From Roseomonas sp. CECT 9278 (GTDB lineage: Bacteria; Pseudomonadota; Alphaproteobacteria; Acetobacterales; Acetobacteraceae): a stretch of 64,000 nt of DNA. The position numbers were made by a program, and so were the translations under genes. How positions within the stretch are numbered: position 1 is the first letter of the stretch; the number at the start of each line of letters is the position of its first letter. The stretch covers positions 1 through 64,000 of the forward strand of contig NZ_CAKKLX010000016.1 of the NCBI RefSeq assembly GCF_918698155.1. The letters run 5' to 3'. Positions 1 to 8,673 of the stretch are shown here, piece after piece. Below the pieces are notes generated by a model that worked only from the letters and a program-made list of their open reading frames with translations, searched no databases and was not told the origin of the DNA.

Positions 1-2536
1 GGTCGCGCGCGCCGCAGGCGCGGATGGCCGCCGCGCTCACGCCATGGCAGGCGCAGACCAGCGGCGAGGGCGGCGGGCCGCCCGGCAGGCCGCCGGCCAG
101 CAGCGCGGCACGTTCGGCGGCGCCGAGCGGCGCGGCCCCGTCCATCAAGGCGACCAGCCAGGCCCGCGGCGGCAGCACGGCATCCGGGCCCAGCACCACC
201 GCGCCGACCAACCGGCCATCGCGCAGCGCCGCGGCGCGGAACACGCCCGCCGCATCGTCCTGCAACACCTGCCAGGCGGCATCGGGCGGCGCGACGCGCG
301 CGCGCAGCTGCGCGAAGGCCGCCGCCGCCGTGCCCCCGCCGGCGAGTTCGTGCCGCCAGCCGCCCTCGAACGGGATCGCCGCGCACCACGGTGCGATGTC
401 GGTGGGCAGCCGGTCCGCCGACAGCACGAAGGCGTGCCAGGTTGCTGCGAAGGGCACGACGTGGATCGCCGCGTTCTTGAGCTCCGGCTGGAAGGAAATC
501 GGATCGGCATGCGGCGCCACCAGCACGTTCACGCGCGCCGCCGGGGCGAACTGCGCGGTCCAGTGCATCGGGGCGAAGGCGGTGCCGCGCCGCTGGCCCT
601 CGTCGATCGCCAGGCGGAACGCCGCCCGGCCGCGCGGCGAGCGGGCCTCGACCAGCGTGCCGGGCAGCAGGCCCTCGGCATCCGACGGATTCAGCGTCAG
701 CAGCGGTTCCGGCGCATGGGCCATCAGCCGGGGCAGCGTGCCGGTGCGCGTCATGCTGTGCCACTGGTCGCGCAACCGCCCGGTCAGCAGGCGCAACGGG
801 AAGTCGGGGCAGACATCCTCGACCGGCGCGCGGAAGGGCGTCGGCACCAGGCGGGCGCGCGGCGCCAGCGTGCCGCCCTCCGCGAAGAAGCGGTCCGGCG
901 CGCTGCCTTGCGCGGGCACCGGCCAACGCGTCGGCGGCAGCGTGTCATAGGCGGCAGCGTCGAGCCCCGCCAGGCCGGAGATGTCGAAGGCGCGCGCGGC
1001 AGGCCGTGCCAGCCCGGTCACCGCCGCGTGTTCGCGGAAGATCGCGGCAGGCCCGCTCCAGTCGAGGCGGGTGCCCAGCCGTGCCGCCACCTGCACGATG
1101 GCCCACCAGTCGGGCCGCGCCTCGCCGGGCCAGGGCAGGAAGGCGCGCTGGCGGCTGATGACGCGCTCGCTGTTGGTCACCGTGCCGGACTTCTCGCCCC
1201 AGGCCAGCGCGGGCAGGCGCACATGGGCGAAGGCGGCGGTGTCCGATCGCCGCGTGACGTCGGACGTCACCAGGAAGGGCGCGCGGGCCAGCGCCGCGCG
1301 CACCGCATCGCCATCGGGCAGCGACATCGCGGGGTTGGTCGCCATGATCCACAGCGCGCTGATGTCGCCCGCGGCCAGCGCGGCGAAAAGCTGCGTCGCC
1401 TTGAGGCCCGGCGCGCGCGGCAGCGCCGGTGCATTCCAAAAGGCGGCCAGCGCCGCATGTTCGGCCGGCACGTCGAAGCGCAGGTGGCCGGCCAGCATCG
1501 TCGCGAGCGCCCCGGTCTCGCGGCCGCCCATCGCGTTCGGCTGGCCGGTGACGCTGAAGGGGCCCGCGCCGGGCCGGCCGATACGCCCGGTCAGCAGGTG
1601 GCAGTTGATGATCGCGTTGGCCTTGTCGGTGCCCGCGCTCGACTGGTTCACGCCCTGGCTCCAGAGCGTGACGGTGCGCGGGCTGGCCGCCCAGGCGCCG
1701 CAGAAGCGCGCAACCAGCGCGGGGTCGAGCCCGGTCAGCTCGGCGGCGCGCGGCGCGATGGCACGCGCGGCTGCCAACGCCTCGACCGCGCCCTCGGCAT
1801 GCGCGTCGAGCCACGCGCGATCCGCCAGGCCATGGTCGTCGAGATGCGCCAGCAGCCCGGCGAACAGCGCGACATCGCTGCCCGGCAGCAGCGGCAGGTG
1901 CAGGTCGGCGCCCGCGCAGGTGGCGGTGCGGCGCGGGTCCACCACGATGACCTGCATCGAAGGGCGCGCCGCCTTCGCCGCCGTCACGCGCTGGAACAGC
2001 ACCGGGTGGCACCAGGCGAGATTGCTGCCGACCAGCACGATGGTGTCGGCCAGTTCCAGATCGGCGTAGATGCCCGGCACCACATCCTCGCCGAAGGCGC
2101 GGGTATGGGCGGCGACCGCGCTCGCCATGCACAGGCGCGAGTTGCTGTCGATATTGGCGGTGCCCAGCACGCCCTTCGCGAAGCGGTTGGCGGCGTAGTA
2201 GTCCTCGGTCAGCAATTGGCCCGAGACATAGAGCGCGACGCCGTCGGGCCCGCGCTGCGCGAGACCGCGGCGGAAGCCTTCGGCCACCGCATCCAACGCG
2301 GCATCCCACGACGCGCGCTTGCCATTCACCTCGGGCTGCAGCAGGCGGTCGTCGAGCGAGAGCGTCTCGCCGAGCGCCGTGCCCTTGCTGCACAGGCGCC
2401 CGGCATTGGCCGGATGGTCGGCATCGCCGGCGATGGCGGCGCCGCCGCGACCATCCGGTGTCGCGACCACGCCGCAGCCGACACCGCAATACGGGCAGGT
2501 CGTGCGGACCGCGCGCGGACCCAGGCTGCCATCCAT
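1..2536 (-). CDS. nasA: Assimilatory nitrate reductase catalytic subunit (3' end cut by window)
   Basis: This cytoplasmic enzyme reduces nitrate to nitrite using a bis-MGD molybdenum centre and Fe-S clusters. The minus-strand frame opens at 2536 and stays open to base 1, giving about 845 residues with the C-terminus missing. The N-terminus holds the [4Fe-4S] signature CPYCGVGC with Cys14, Cys17 and Cys21. A molybdopterin oxidoreductase body follows, with LWSQGVNQS and TGQPNAMGGRE. The last visible residues read VCACHGVSAAAIR, the start of a BFD-type [2Fe-2S] domain typical of NasA rather than of periplasmic NapA. There is no Tat signal. Its start overlaps the upstream stop as TGATG, so the two are translationally coupled. 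It is the last gene of the nitrate unit. Identification is secure; only the missing end is unknown. Confidence 0.95.
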   Translation of the reverse strand, partial: MDGSLGPRAVRTTCPYCGVGCGVVATPDGRGGAAIAGDADHPANAGRLCSKGTALGETLSLDDRLLQPEVNGKRASWDAALDAVAEGFRRGLAQRGPDGVALYVSGQLLTEDYYAANRFAKGVLGTANIDSNSRLCMASAVAAHTRAFGEDVVPGIYADLELADTIVLVGSNLAWCHPVLFQRVTAAKAARPSMQVIVVDPRRTATCAGADLHLPLLPGSDVALFAGLLAHLDDHGLADRAWLDAHAEGAVEALAAARAIAPRAAELTGLDPALVARFCGAWAASPRTVTLWSQGVNQSSAGTDKANAIINCHLLTGRIGRPGAGPFSVTGQPNAMGGRETGALATMLAGHLRFDVPAEHAALAAFWNAPALPRAPGLKATQLFAALAAGDISALWIMATNPAMSLPDGDAVRAALARAPFLVTSDVTRRSDTAAFAHVRLPALAWGEKSGTVTNSERVISRQRAFLPWPGEARPDWWAIVQVAARLGTRLDWSGPAAIFREHAAVTGLARPAARAFDISGLAGLDAAAYDTLPPTRWPVPAQGSAPDRFFAEGGTLAPRARLVPTPFRAPVEDVCPDFPLRLLTGRLRDQWHSMTRTGTLPRLMAHAPEPLLTLNPSDAEGLLPGTLVEARSPRGRAAFRLAIDEGQRRGTAFAPMHWTAQFAPAARVNVLVAPHADPISFQPELKNAAIHVVPFAATWHAFVLSADRLPTDIAPWCAAIPFEGGWRHELAGGGTAAAAFAQLRARVAPPDAAWQVLQDDAAGVFRAAALRDGRLVGAVVLGPDAVLPPRAWLVALMDGAAPLGAAERAALLAGGLPGGPPPSPLVCACHGVSAAAIRACGARD

Positions 2537-4062
2537 CAGTACACGTCCCGCTGGTAGCGGCCCTGGCGGGCCAGGGAGACGATCCAGTCGCGCGCCTGGT
2601 CGGCGGACATGCCGCCCTCCGATTGCGCGATGCCGCGCAGTGCCGCATCGACATCCTTCGCCATGCGCAGGGCATCGCCGCAGACATAGAAATGCGCGCC
2701 ATCCTGCAGCCAGCGCCACAGGTCGGCGGCGGCCTCCGTCATGCGATGCTGGACATAGACCTTCTTCGCACCATCACGGCTCCAGGCCAGCGAGAGTTGC
2801 GACAGCACGCCCTTGCCCTGCCATGCCGCGATCTCCTCGCCGAACAGGAAGTCCGTCGCGCTGCGCTGGTCACCGAAGAACAGCCAGGCGCGGCCTTTCG
2901 CAGCGGTCTGTTCGCGATGCTGGAGGAAGGCACGGAACGGCGCGATGCCGGTGCCGGGGCCGACCATGATGACCGGCGTCGCGGCATCGGCCGGCAGGCG
3001 GAAATGGCTGGTCTGCACATGTCCGGTCAGCGGCGTTTCGGCATCCGCGCGGAACGCCAGGTGGCAGGAGGCGACGCCGTCGCGCAGCCGCCCGCGCCGG
3101 TCCGCGCGCACCACGCCGACGCACAGCTCCACGCGCCCCGGGCAGGCGAGCGGCGACGAAGCGATGGAATACAGCCGCGGCTTCAGCGTCGGCAGCGAAG
3201 CCATCAGGTCGGCGACCGGCGGCCGCGCGGAGGGAAACGCCGTGAGCAGGTCGAGCAGGTCGGCATCGGCGGGCTCGGCGCCGTCATCGCCATCCGCCAG
3301 CGCGCGCAGCGCCTTGGCATGCGGCGCATGCTTCGCGGCGCCGGCCAGCAGGTCGAACGTGCGGTCCAGCGGACGGGCGATGTCGCGCCGGTGCAGCAGT
3401 TCCTCGCGCAGCGCGACGTCATCGCCGCCCCCCAGCGCGGCGACCACGGCGTCCACCAGCGCCGGATCATTCGGCGTCGCGACCGACAGGCTGTCGCCCG
3501 GCTCGTAGCTGAGGCCGCTGCCGGCCAGGTCGAGCACGACATGGCGCACATCCTTGGCCGACCCCGCACCCGTGAGGCGATGCGCCGCGACGAAGCGGAC
3601 CGGCCGGCCGGCGGGCACGGACGCCGCCGCCGCCGCGGGCTTCGGCGCCGCGGCCGGTGCATCGGCGAGCAGCGCCTTCAGCGCCTTCTGCGTCGCCTTC
3701 GCGCCCGGCACGCAGAGCGCGGCGGAGGTCTCCGCGCCGCTCGCCAACGCCTCGGCATAGGTCTGGCAGAGGTAGCCGCATTGCCCGCAATCAAGCTGCG
3801 CCATGCAGGCCATCAGGCGCCGGCTGAGCGGGCGGCCCTCGGCCATCGCGATGCGTTCGTCGAGTTCCAGGCCCGGGTCGTGCCAGGGGAAGTCCTCGGC
3901 CGGCGGTGGCGCGGCGGAGGCGTTGCCGGCACCCGCCGCACCGCCATAGAGCCCCGCCAGGAAACCGTTCAGCCAGGCCCGCTGCGCGGCGCTGAAGGGC
4001 GCGGAATCCGGGATCAGCGGCACGGCCGCGGGCGGCAGGCCGGGGGGCAGGATGGCGTTCAT
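2536..4062 (-). CDS. FNR-type flavoprotein reductase with Fe-S motif, CysJ-like without flavodoxin domain
   Basis: This 508-residue protein probably feeds electrons from NAD(P)H to the neighbouring nitrite or nitrate reductase. The order is a short N-terminal peptide with QRAWLNGFLAG (27-37), a Cys motif C92-x2-C95-x3-C99 with C117 that resembles a four-cysteine Fe-S domain, an FAD-binding barrel with RLYSIASSP, and an NAD(P) domain with GPGTGIAPFRAFLQ and FYVCGDALRMAKDV. It ends in RDVY, as CysJ/P450-reductase proteins do. The flavodoxin (FMN) domain of true CysJ is absent. Databases usually call such proteins sulfite reductase subunit alpha. Its position between nirA and nasA, with overlaps on both sides (4059-4062 and 2536-2538), argues for a role in nitrate assimilation instead. 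That role is inference. Confidence 0.85.
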   Translation of the reverse strand: MNAILPPGLPPAAVPLIPDSAPFSAAQRAWLNGFLAGLYGGAAGAGNASAAPPPAEDFPWHDPGLELDERIAMAEGRPLSRRLMACMAQLDCGQCGYLCQTYAEALASGAETSAALCVPGAKATQKALKALLADAPAAAPKPAAAAASVPAGRPVRFVAAHRLTGAGSAKDVRHVVLDLAGSGLSYEPGDSLSVATPNDPALVDAVVAALGGGDDVALREELLHRRDIARPLDRTFDLLAGAAKHAPHAKALRALADGDDGAEPADADLLDLLTAFPSARPPVADLMASLPTLKPRLYSIASSPLACPGRVELCVGVVRADRRGRLRDGVASCHLAFRADAETPLTGHVQTSHFRLPADAATPVIMVGPGTGIAPFRAFLQHREQTAAKGRAWLFFGDQRSATDFLFGEEIAAWQGKGVLSQLSLAWSRDGAKKVYVQHRMTEAAADLWRWLQDGAHFYVCGDALRMAKDVDAALRGIAQSEGGMSADQARDWIVSLARQGRYQRDVY

Positions 4063-5789
4063 GCGGGGGCGTGCTCCGCCTGCGCGATGGCGGCCAGCGC
4101 CGCGTCGTCATGGCGCGCGGTGAAGGCCTGGAAGGTTTCGTCCGGCGCGCGGTCGCGCATCCAGGCGGACAGCAGCGCGAGCACGGTCGGACCGAGCACA
4201 TCCGCCGCAACCTTAGGCCGGATCATGCGGCCGATCTTCTGTTCCGGCCCGGCACCGCCGCCGACATGCAGGTCGTAGCCTTCCACCAGGTCGTCGCCGC
4301 GCTCGACCTTGGCGCCGAGCAGCCCGATATCGGCGACATAGTGCTGCGCGCAGGAATGATGGCAGCCGGTCAGGTGGATGTTCACCGGCGCATCGACGGC
4401 GATCCGCGCATCCAGGAAGTCGGCCAGCTGCGCCGCGTGCTGCTTGGTGTGGCTGGCGGCGAACTTGCAGCCCGCCGCACCGGTGCAGGCCACCAGGCCG
4501 CCCCGGATGTTCGACGCCTGCCAACCGAGGCCGAGTGCTTCGATGGCCGCGCAGGCATCCGCCACCGCGCTGTCGGGCACATCGCTGACGATCAGGTTCT
4601 GCCACACCGTCAGCCGGATGGTGCCGCTGCCGAAGCGTCGCGCCAGGTTCGCGATGCCGTGCAACTGCGCGACATCCAGCCGCCCGACCGGCGTGACGAT
4701 GCCGATGTAGCGCAAGCCGTCCTGCTTCTGCGCGTGGATGCCCAGATGCCCGTGCTTGGCGGGTGCCGGCGCGTGCTGCAACGCGGCGTCGTCGATGCGT
4801 TCCAGCGCGGTGCCGAGGCGCTGCTCGATCAGCGCCAGGAAGCCGTCCAGGCCAAGCCGGTCCAGGACGTATTTCAGCCGCGCCGTCTTGCGGTCGGTGC
4901 GGTCGCCCTCGGCGATGAAAACGCGCAGGACGGCGTCGCAGACGCGCACCGCGTCGTCCGGCTTCACCACCACGCCGGTCGGGCGCGCGAAGTCGCGATG
5001 CCCGGTGATGCCGCCCAGCGTCAGGCGATAGCGCAGCCCGTCCGGCGTGCCCACGGCGCGCAGCGCGATGTCGTTGGTTTCCTCCAGCACCTCCACCGCG
5101 CCGCCGCCGGCCACCGAGATGTTGAACTTGCGCGGCAGCCCGAACAGGTCGCGGGTGTTGAGGATGTGGTGGTGCAGCGCGCGCACCAGCGGGCGCGTAT
5201 CGACCAGCTCCTGCGGGTCGATCCCGGCGGTCGGGCTGGCGGTGATGTTGCGGATGTTGTCCGCACCCGTGCCCTTCGGGATGATGCCGAGTTCGGCCAG
5301 GCGCGCGACGACCTCGACACCCTTCGCCGCCGGGATCTCGCGCAGTTGCAGGTTGGCGCGCGTGGTGACGTCGGCATAGGGGCCGGCGCAGTCCTGCGCG
5401 ATGTCGGCAATGCCCTCCAGCTGGTGCGCCGAGAGGATGCCACCCGGAATCCGCAGCCGGCACATGAAGGCATTCTGCGCGGGGCCGACGAAGAACAGCC
5501 CGTGGTAGCGGCCGATGAAATCGTCGATGGGCTTGGGGAAGGTGTCGGCATCCGCGCGCGCCGTCATTTCGTCCCAGCGGTCGAGCGGATGCTTCGCGCG
5601 CTTCGCGTCCTCCTGCGCCACCAGCTTGCCGCCGCGCGCGAGGGTCGCGTCCTGTGCGGCGCGCAGCGCGTCGGGCGGCGCGCCGCCTTCGCCGCCGCCG
5701 GGCAGCAGCGTGCCGCGCCGCGCCTCGACACCGGCCATGAAGCCCTTGAGGTATTCCTGCTGTTCGCCGGTGAAGCCTGGGTCGGTCAT
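4059..5789 (-). CDS. nirA: Siroheme/[4Fe-4S] nitrite (or sulfite) reductase
   Basis: This 576-residue hemoprotein reduces nitrite to ammonia in the cytoplasm. It shows the two-fold pseudo-repeat of the nitrite/sulfite reductase family, with PGGILSAHQL in the first half and GIVTPVGRLDVAQL in the second. The siroheme/Fe-S cysteines lie in CTGAAGCKFAASHTK and TGCHHSCAQHY. The frame stays open further upstream, but ATG 5789 is chosen because it forms TGATG with the stop of the preceding gene and gives the expected start MTDPGFTGEQQEYLKGF. The N-terminal QQEYLKGFMAG peptide echoes one in the next gene. Operon context favours nitrite over sulfite as substrate. Residues alone do not separate the two. 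Confidence 0.9.
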   Translation of the reverse strand: MTDPGFTGEQQEYLKGFMAGVEARRGTLLPGGGEGGAPPDALRAAQDATLARGGKLVAQEDAKRAKHPLDRWDEMTARADADTFPKPIDDFIGRYHGLFFVGPAQNAFMCRLRIPGGILSAHQLEGIADIAQDCAGPYADVTTRANLQLREIPAAKGVEVVARLAELGIIPKGTGADNIRNITASPTAGIDPQELVDTRPLVRALHHHILNTRDLFGLPRKFNISVAGGGAVEVLEETNDIALRAVGTPDGLRYRLTLGGITGHRDFARPTGVVVKPDDAVRVCDAVLRVFIAEGDRTDRKTARLKYVLDRLGLDGFLALIEQRLGTALERIDDAALQHAPAPAKHGHLGIHAQKQDGLRYIGIVTPVGRLDVAQLHGIANLARRFGSGTIRLTVWQNLIVSDVPDSAVADACAAIEALGLGWQASNIRGGLVACTGAAGCKFAASHTKQHAAQLADFLDARIAVDAPVNIHLTGCHHSCAQHYVADIGLLGAKVERGDDLVEGYDLHVGGGAGPEQKIGRMIRPKVAADVLGPTVLALLSAWMRDRAPDETFQAFTARHDDAALAAIAQAEHAPA

Positions 5790-6982
5790 CACGCGGCCTC
5801 CGCGAAGGCGGCGCCGAAAGCCAGGCGCGCGCGGAACGGCGCGACCGCGCGGCCGCTCGCCAGCAGATCGAGGTAGAAGGGCGCATCCGCCGTGTCGCCA
5901 TACAGCACGGCACCCACCAGCCTGCCGCCGCGCAGCCACAGGCGCCGGTACAGCCCGGCCTGCTCGTCGGACAGCGTGATGGCCTCGGCGTCGGCGGGCG
6001 CGATCTCGCCCGCCGACCAGACCGCGATGCCCGAGACCTTCAACGCCGCGGTGTCCGGCCGCGCGGCATAGGCGCGGCTTTCGCCCAGCAGCGTGGCGGT
6101 GGCGGCCTCGGCCATCGCCAGCGCGGGTGCCACCAGGCCGCAGACCTGGCCGCGATGCTCGGCGCATTCGCCGATCGCGAGGATGCGCGCATCGCTGCTG
6201 CGCATCGCATCATCCACCACGATGCCGCGGTTCACCTCCAGCCCGGCTTCGCGCGCCAGCGCGACGGCAGGACGGATGCCGACCGCCATCACCACCAGGT
6301 CGCAGGCGATGCGCGTGCCATCGGCCAGGCGCAGGGCGCGGACATGCTGGTCGCCCTCGATACCCTCGGTCTTCGCCGGCATCACGAAGCGCAGGCGGCG
6401 CTTGGCGCCGAGTTCGCGCGCCAGCAGCGCGCCCGCGGCGGGGTCGAGCTGCCGTTCCATCGGCCAGCCCGGCGCATGCACGACCGTCACGCGCGCGCCG
6501 GCCACCGACAGCGCGGCCGCGGCTTCCAGCCCCAGCAGCCCGCCACCGATCACGACGGCCCGCCCGCCGCCCGCCGCGGCGCGGCGCATCGCCTGCACAT
6601 CGGCGATGCTGCGATAGACGAACACGCCCGGCAGGTCCGCGCCCGGCAGCGGCAGGCGCACCGCGTCCGATCCGGTGGCGAAGACCGCGCGGTCCCAGGC
6701 GATGGTCTCGCCGCGCGCCGTGGTGGCGCGGCCGGTCGCGCGGTCCAGCGCGGCAATGCGCGTCGCCGCGCGGAACCGGATGCCAAGGCCGCGCAGCCGC
6801 GCCGCGTCATGGGTGATGAGCGCGGCCACCTCCGCCTCGCCCGACAGCACGCGCCCCAGCGCGACACGGTCGTAGGGCAGGGCGGGCTCCGCACCCGCCA
6901 GCGTGACGTCGGCGCCGCGTTCGGCCAACCGCTCGGCGCAGCGCGCACCGGCCGGGCCGGCGCCGATCACCAGGACACGCAT
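5789..6982 (-). CDS. FAD-dependent NAD(P)H oxidoreductase, NasB/NirB-like N-terminal type
   Basis: This 397-residue pyridine-nucleotide-disulfide-type flavoprotein probably donates electrons to NasA or NirA. It starts with the FAD dinucleotide-binding fold VLVIGAGPAGARCAERL, has a second NAD-binding fold AVVIGGGLLGLEAAAAL near residue 140, and has a late FAD motif ARILAIGECAEHRGQ. The C-terminal third matches the small domain of NirB/rubredoxin-reductase relatives. It lacks the Fe-S and siroheme parts of full-length NirB, so it is a stand-alone reductase. Start 6982 lies 2 bases after the ABC ATPase stop, and its stop overlaps the nirA start. The operon therefore carries two candidate reductases, and I cannot tell which serves which enzyme. 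Confidence 0.85.
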   Translation of the reverse strand: MRVLVIGAGPAGARCAERLAERGADVTLAGAEPALPYDRVALGRVLSGEAEVAALITHDAARLRGLGIRFRAATRIAALDRATGRATTARGETIAWDRAVFATGSDAVRLPLPGADLPGVFVYRSIADVQAMRRAAAGGGRAVVIGGGLLGLEAAAALSVAGARVTVVHAPGWPMERQLDPAAGALLARELGAKRRLRFVMPAKTEGIEGDQHVRALRLADGTRIACDLVVMAVGIRPAVALAREAGLEVNRGIVVDDAMRSSDARILAIGECAEHRGQVCGLVAPALAMAEAATATLLGESRAYAARPDTAALKVSGIAVWSAGEIAPADAEAITLSDEQAGLYRRLWLRGGRLVGAVLYGDTADAPFYLDLLASGRAVAPFRARLAFGAAFAEAA

Positions 6983-6984
6983 CG

Positions 6985-7776
6985 TCACGCCGCGGCCGGC
7001 AGGGCGTGGCGTTCGTGCAGGAAGCGCAGCACAGCCTCGCGCGCCGCCAGGAAGCGCGTGTCGGAGGCCAGCGCCAGGCGGTCGCGCGGGCGCGGCAGGT
7101 CGACCTCCAGGATTTCGCCGATGGTGGCGTTCGGCCCGTTGGTCATCATCACGATGCGGTCGGACAGCAGCACCGCCTCGTCCACGTCGTGGGTGATCAT
7201 CATCACGGTGGTGCCGAGGTCGGCATGGATCGCCATGACCTGGTCCTGCAGGTGCGCGCGCGTCAGCGCATCCAGCGCGCCGAAGGGTTCGTCCAGCAGC
7301 AGCACCTTCGGCTTCATCGCCAGCGCGCGGGCGATGCCAACGCGCTGCTTCATGCCGCCCGAGATCTCGTGCGGGCGCTTCTGGGCATGGCCGTCCATCC
7401 GCACCAGCGCGAGGTTGCGCAGGGTCCAGTCGTGGCGCTCGGCGCGCGACATGCCACGCCCGGCGGTGCGGTCCACCGCCAGCCTGACGTTCTCGTAGCA
7501 GGTCAGCCAGGGCAGCAGGCTGTGGTTCTGGAACACCACGGCGCGGTCGGGGCCGGGTTCGCTCACCTCCCGGCCTTCCAGGATCACGCCGCCCTGCGTC
7601 GTGTCCAGCAGGCCCGCCACCACGTTCAGCAGGGTGGACTTGCCGCAGCCCGAATGGCCGATCACGGCGACGTATTCGCCGCGGCGGATCTTGAGGTCGA
7701 TGCCGTTCAGCACCAGCGGCGCGCCGGCGCCGAAGCGCACCGACACGCGCGAGATATCGAGGAAGTCGCGTTCCAT
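6985..7776 (-). CDS. nrtD: Nitrate ABC transporter ATP-binding protein
   Basis: This 263-residue ATPase powers nitrate/nitrite import with the NrtB permease. It shows Walker A GHSGCGKST, a Q-loop in VVFQNHSLLPW, signature HEISGGMKQRVGIARAL, Walker B VLLLDEPFGALD and the H-loop MITHDVDEA. The DEPFGALDALTR stretch and the C-terminal PRPRDR segment are typical of the nitrate/sulfonate/taurine (NrtD/SsuB/TauB) class, and the neighbours decide for nitrate. Start ATG 7776 lies 11 bases after the permease stop. It has no C-terminal sensor domain of the NrtC kind. Confidence 0.93.
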   Translation of the reverse strand: MERDFLDISRVSVRFGAGAPLVLNGIDLKIRRGEYVAVIGHSGCGKSTLLNVVAGLLDTTQGGVILEGREVSEPGPDRAVVFQNHSLLPWLTCYENVRLAVDRTAGRGMSRAERHDWTLRNLALVRMDGHAQKRPHEISGGMKQRVGIARALAMKPKVLLLDEPFGALDALTRAHLQDQVMAIHADLGTTVMMITHDVDEAVLLSDRIVMMTNGPNATIGEILEVDLPRPRDRLALASDTRFLAAREAVLRFLHERHALPAAA

Positions 7777-7787
7777 GGCCGGCCCCT

Positions 7788-8669
7788 TCACTGTTCGGAG
7801 GTGCCGCGCGTGACGGCGCGGCCAACCAGCGCCATCGCGCGGTCGAGCACGAAGCCGACCACCCCGATATAGACCAGCGCCACGATGATGTCGGACAGGT
7901 TCGACGAGTTCCACGCATCCCAGACGAAGAAGCCGATCCCCACGCCGCCGATCAGCATCTCGGCCGCGATGATCGCGAGCCACGACAGCCCGACGCCGAT
8001 CCGCAGCCCGGTGAAGATGTAGGGCGCGGCCGCCGGCACCACGATGCGCAGGAACCAGTCGAAGGACGACAGCCGGATCACCCGCGCGACGTTGCGGTAG
8101 TCGGCGGGGACATTCCGCACGCCGACCGCGGTATTGATGATGATCGGCCAGACCGCGGTGATGAAGATGACAAAGATCGCGGAAGGCTGCGCCTCGCGGA
8201 ACGCCGCCAGCGACAGCGGCAGCCAGGCCAGCGGCGGCACCGTGCGCAGCACCTGGAACAGCGGGTCGAGTGCCCGCATCGCCAGGCGCGACGAGCCCAC
8301 CAGCATGCCGAGCGCCACACCCACCACGGCCGAGATCGCGAAGCCCACCGCCACGCGCTGCAGGCTGGCGAACAGGTGCAGCCCCAGCCCCTTGTCGAGC
8401 CCGCCGCGATCGTAGAACGGGTTCAGGATCAGCTCCTGCGCATCGCTCCATACGCGCGAGGGCGGCGGCAGCGAGGCCGTCGGGCCGGAGGACGCCCATT
8501 CCCACACCGCCACCAGCAGCGCGACCAGCAGCATCGGCGGGATGATGACCGCGAGCGCATGCTGCACATGCGGGCGCATCCGGTCGGTCAGTGTCGGCGC
8601 GGGGCGCACCGGCGCGGCGGTCGAGGCAGCGAGGTCGGCCGGCGGTGCCGGCGGGGCGATCGCGTTCAT
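7788..8669 (-). CDS. nrtB: Nitrate ABC transporter permease
   Basis: This 293-residue inner-membrane permease belongs to the SsuC/TauC/NrtB class. A proline/alanine-rich cytoplasmic N-terminus of about 35 residues precedes a first membrane segment (HALAVIIPPMLLVALLVAVW). Further segments follow, along with the BPD permease core that contacts the ATPase, here DYRNVARVIRLSSFDWF, followed by IVVPAAAPYIFTGLRIGVG. NrtB-like features are AEMLIGGVGIGFFVWDAWN near the end and a short C-terminal tail. Its start at 8669 sits 4 bases after the nrtA stop. The permease, ATPase and binding protein are contiguous, as in complete NrtABD systems. Confidence 0.93.
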   Translation of the reverse strand: MNAIAPPAPPADLAASTAAPVRPAPTLTDRMRPHVQHALAVIIPPMLLVALLVAVWEWASSGPTASLPPPSRVWSDAQELILNPFYDRGGLDKGLGLHLFASLQRVAVGFAISAVVGVALGMLVGSSRLAMRALDPLFQVLRTVPPLAWLPLSLAAFREAQPSAIFVIFITAVWPIIINTAVGVRNVPADYRNVARVIRLSSFDWFLRIVVPAAAPYIFTGLRIGVGLSWLAIIAAEMLIGGVGIGFFVWDAWNSSNLSDIIVALVYIGVVGFVLDRAMALVGRAVTRGTSEQ

Positions 8670-8673
8670 CGGA

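Noticed and set aside
44-2557. Very long plus-strand open frame opposite nasA
   Set aside because: The translation is arginine, glutamine and glycine-rich with no domain logic. The minus strand encodes an unmistakable nitrate reductase, so this is a GC-rich shadow.
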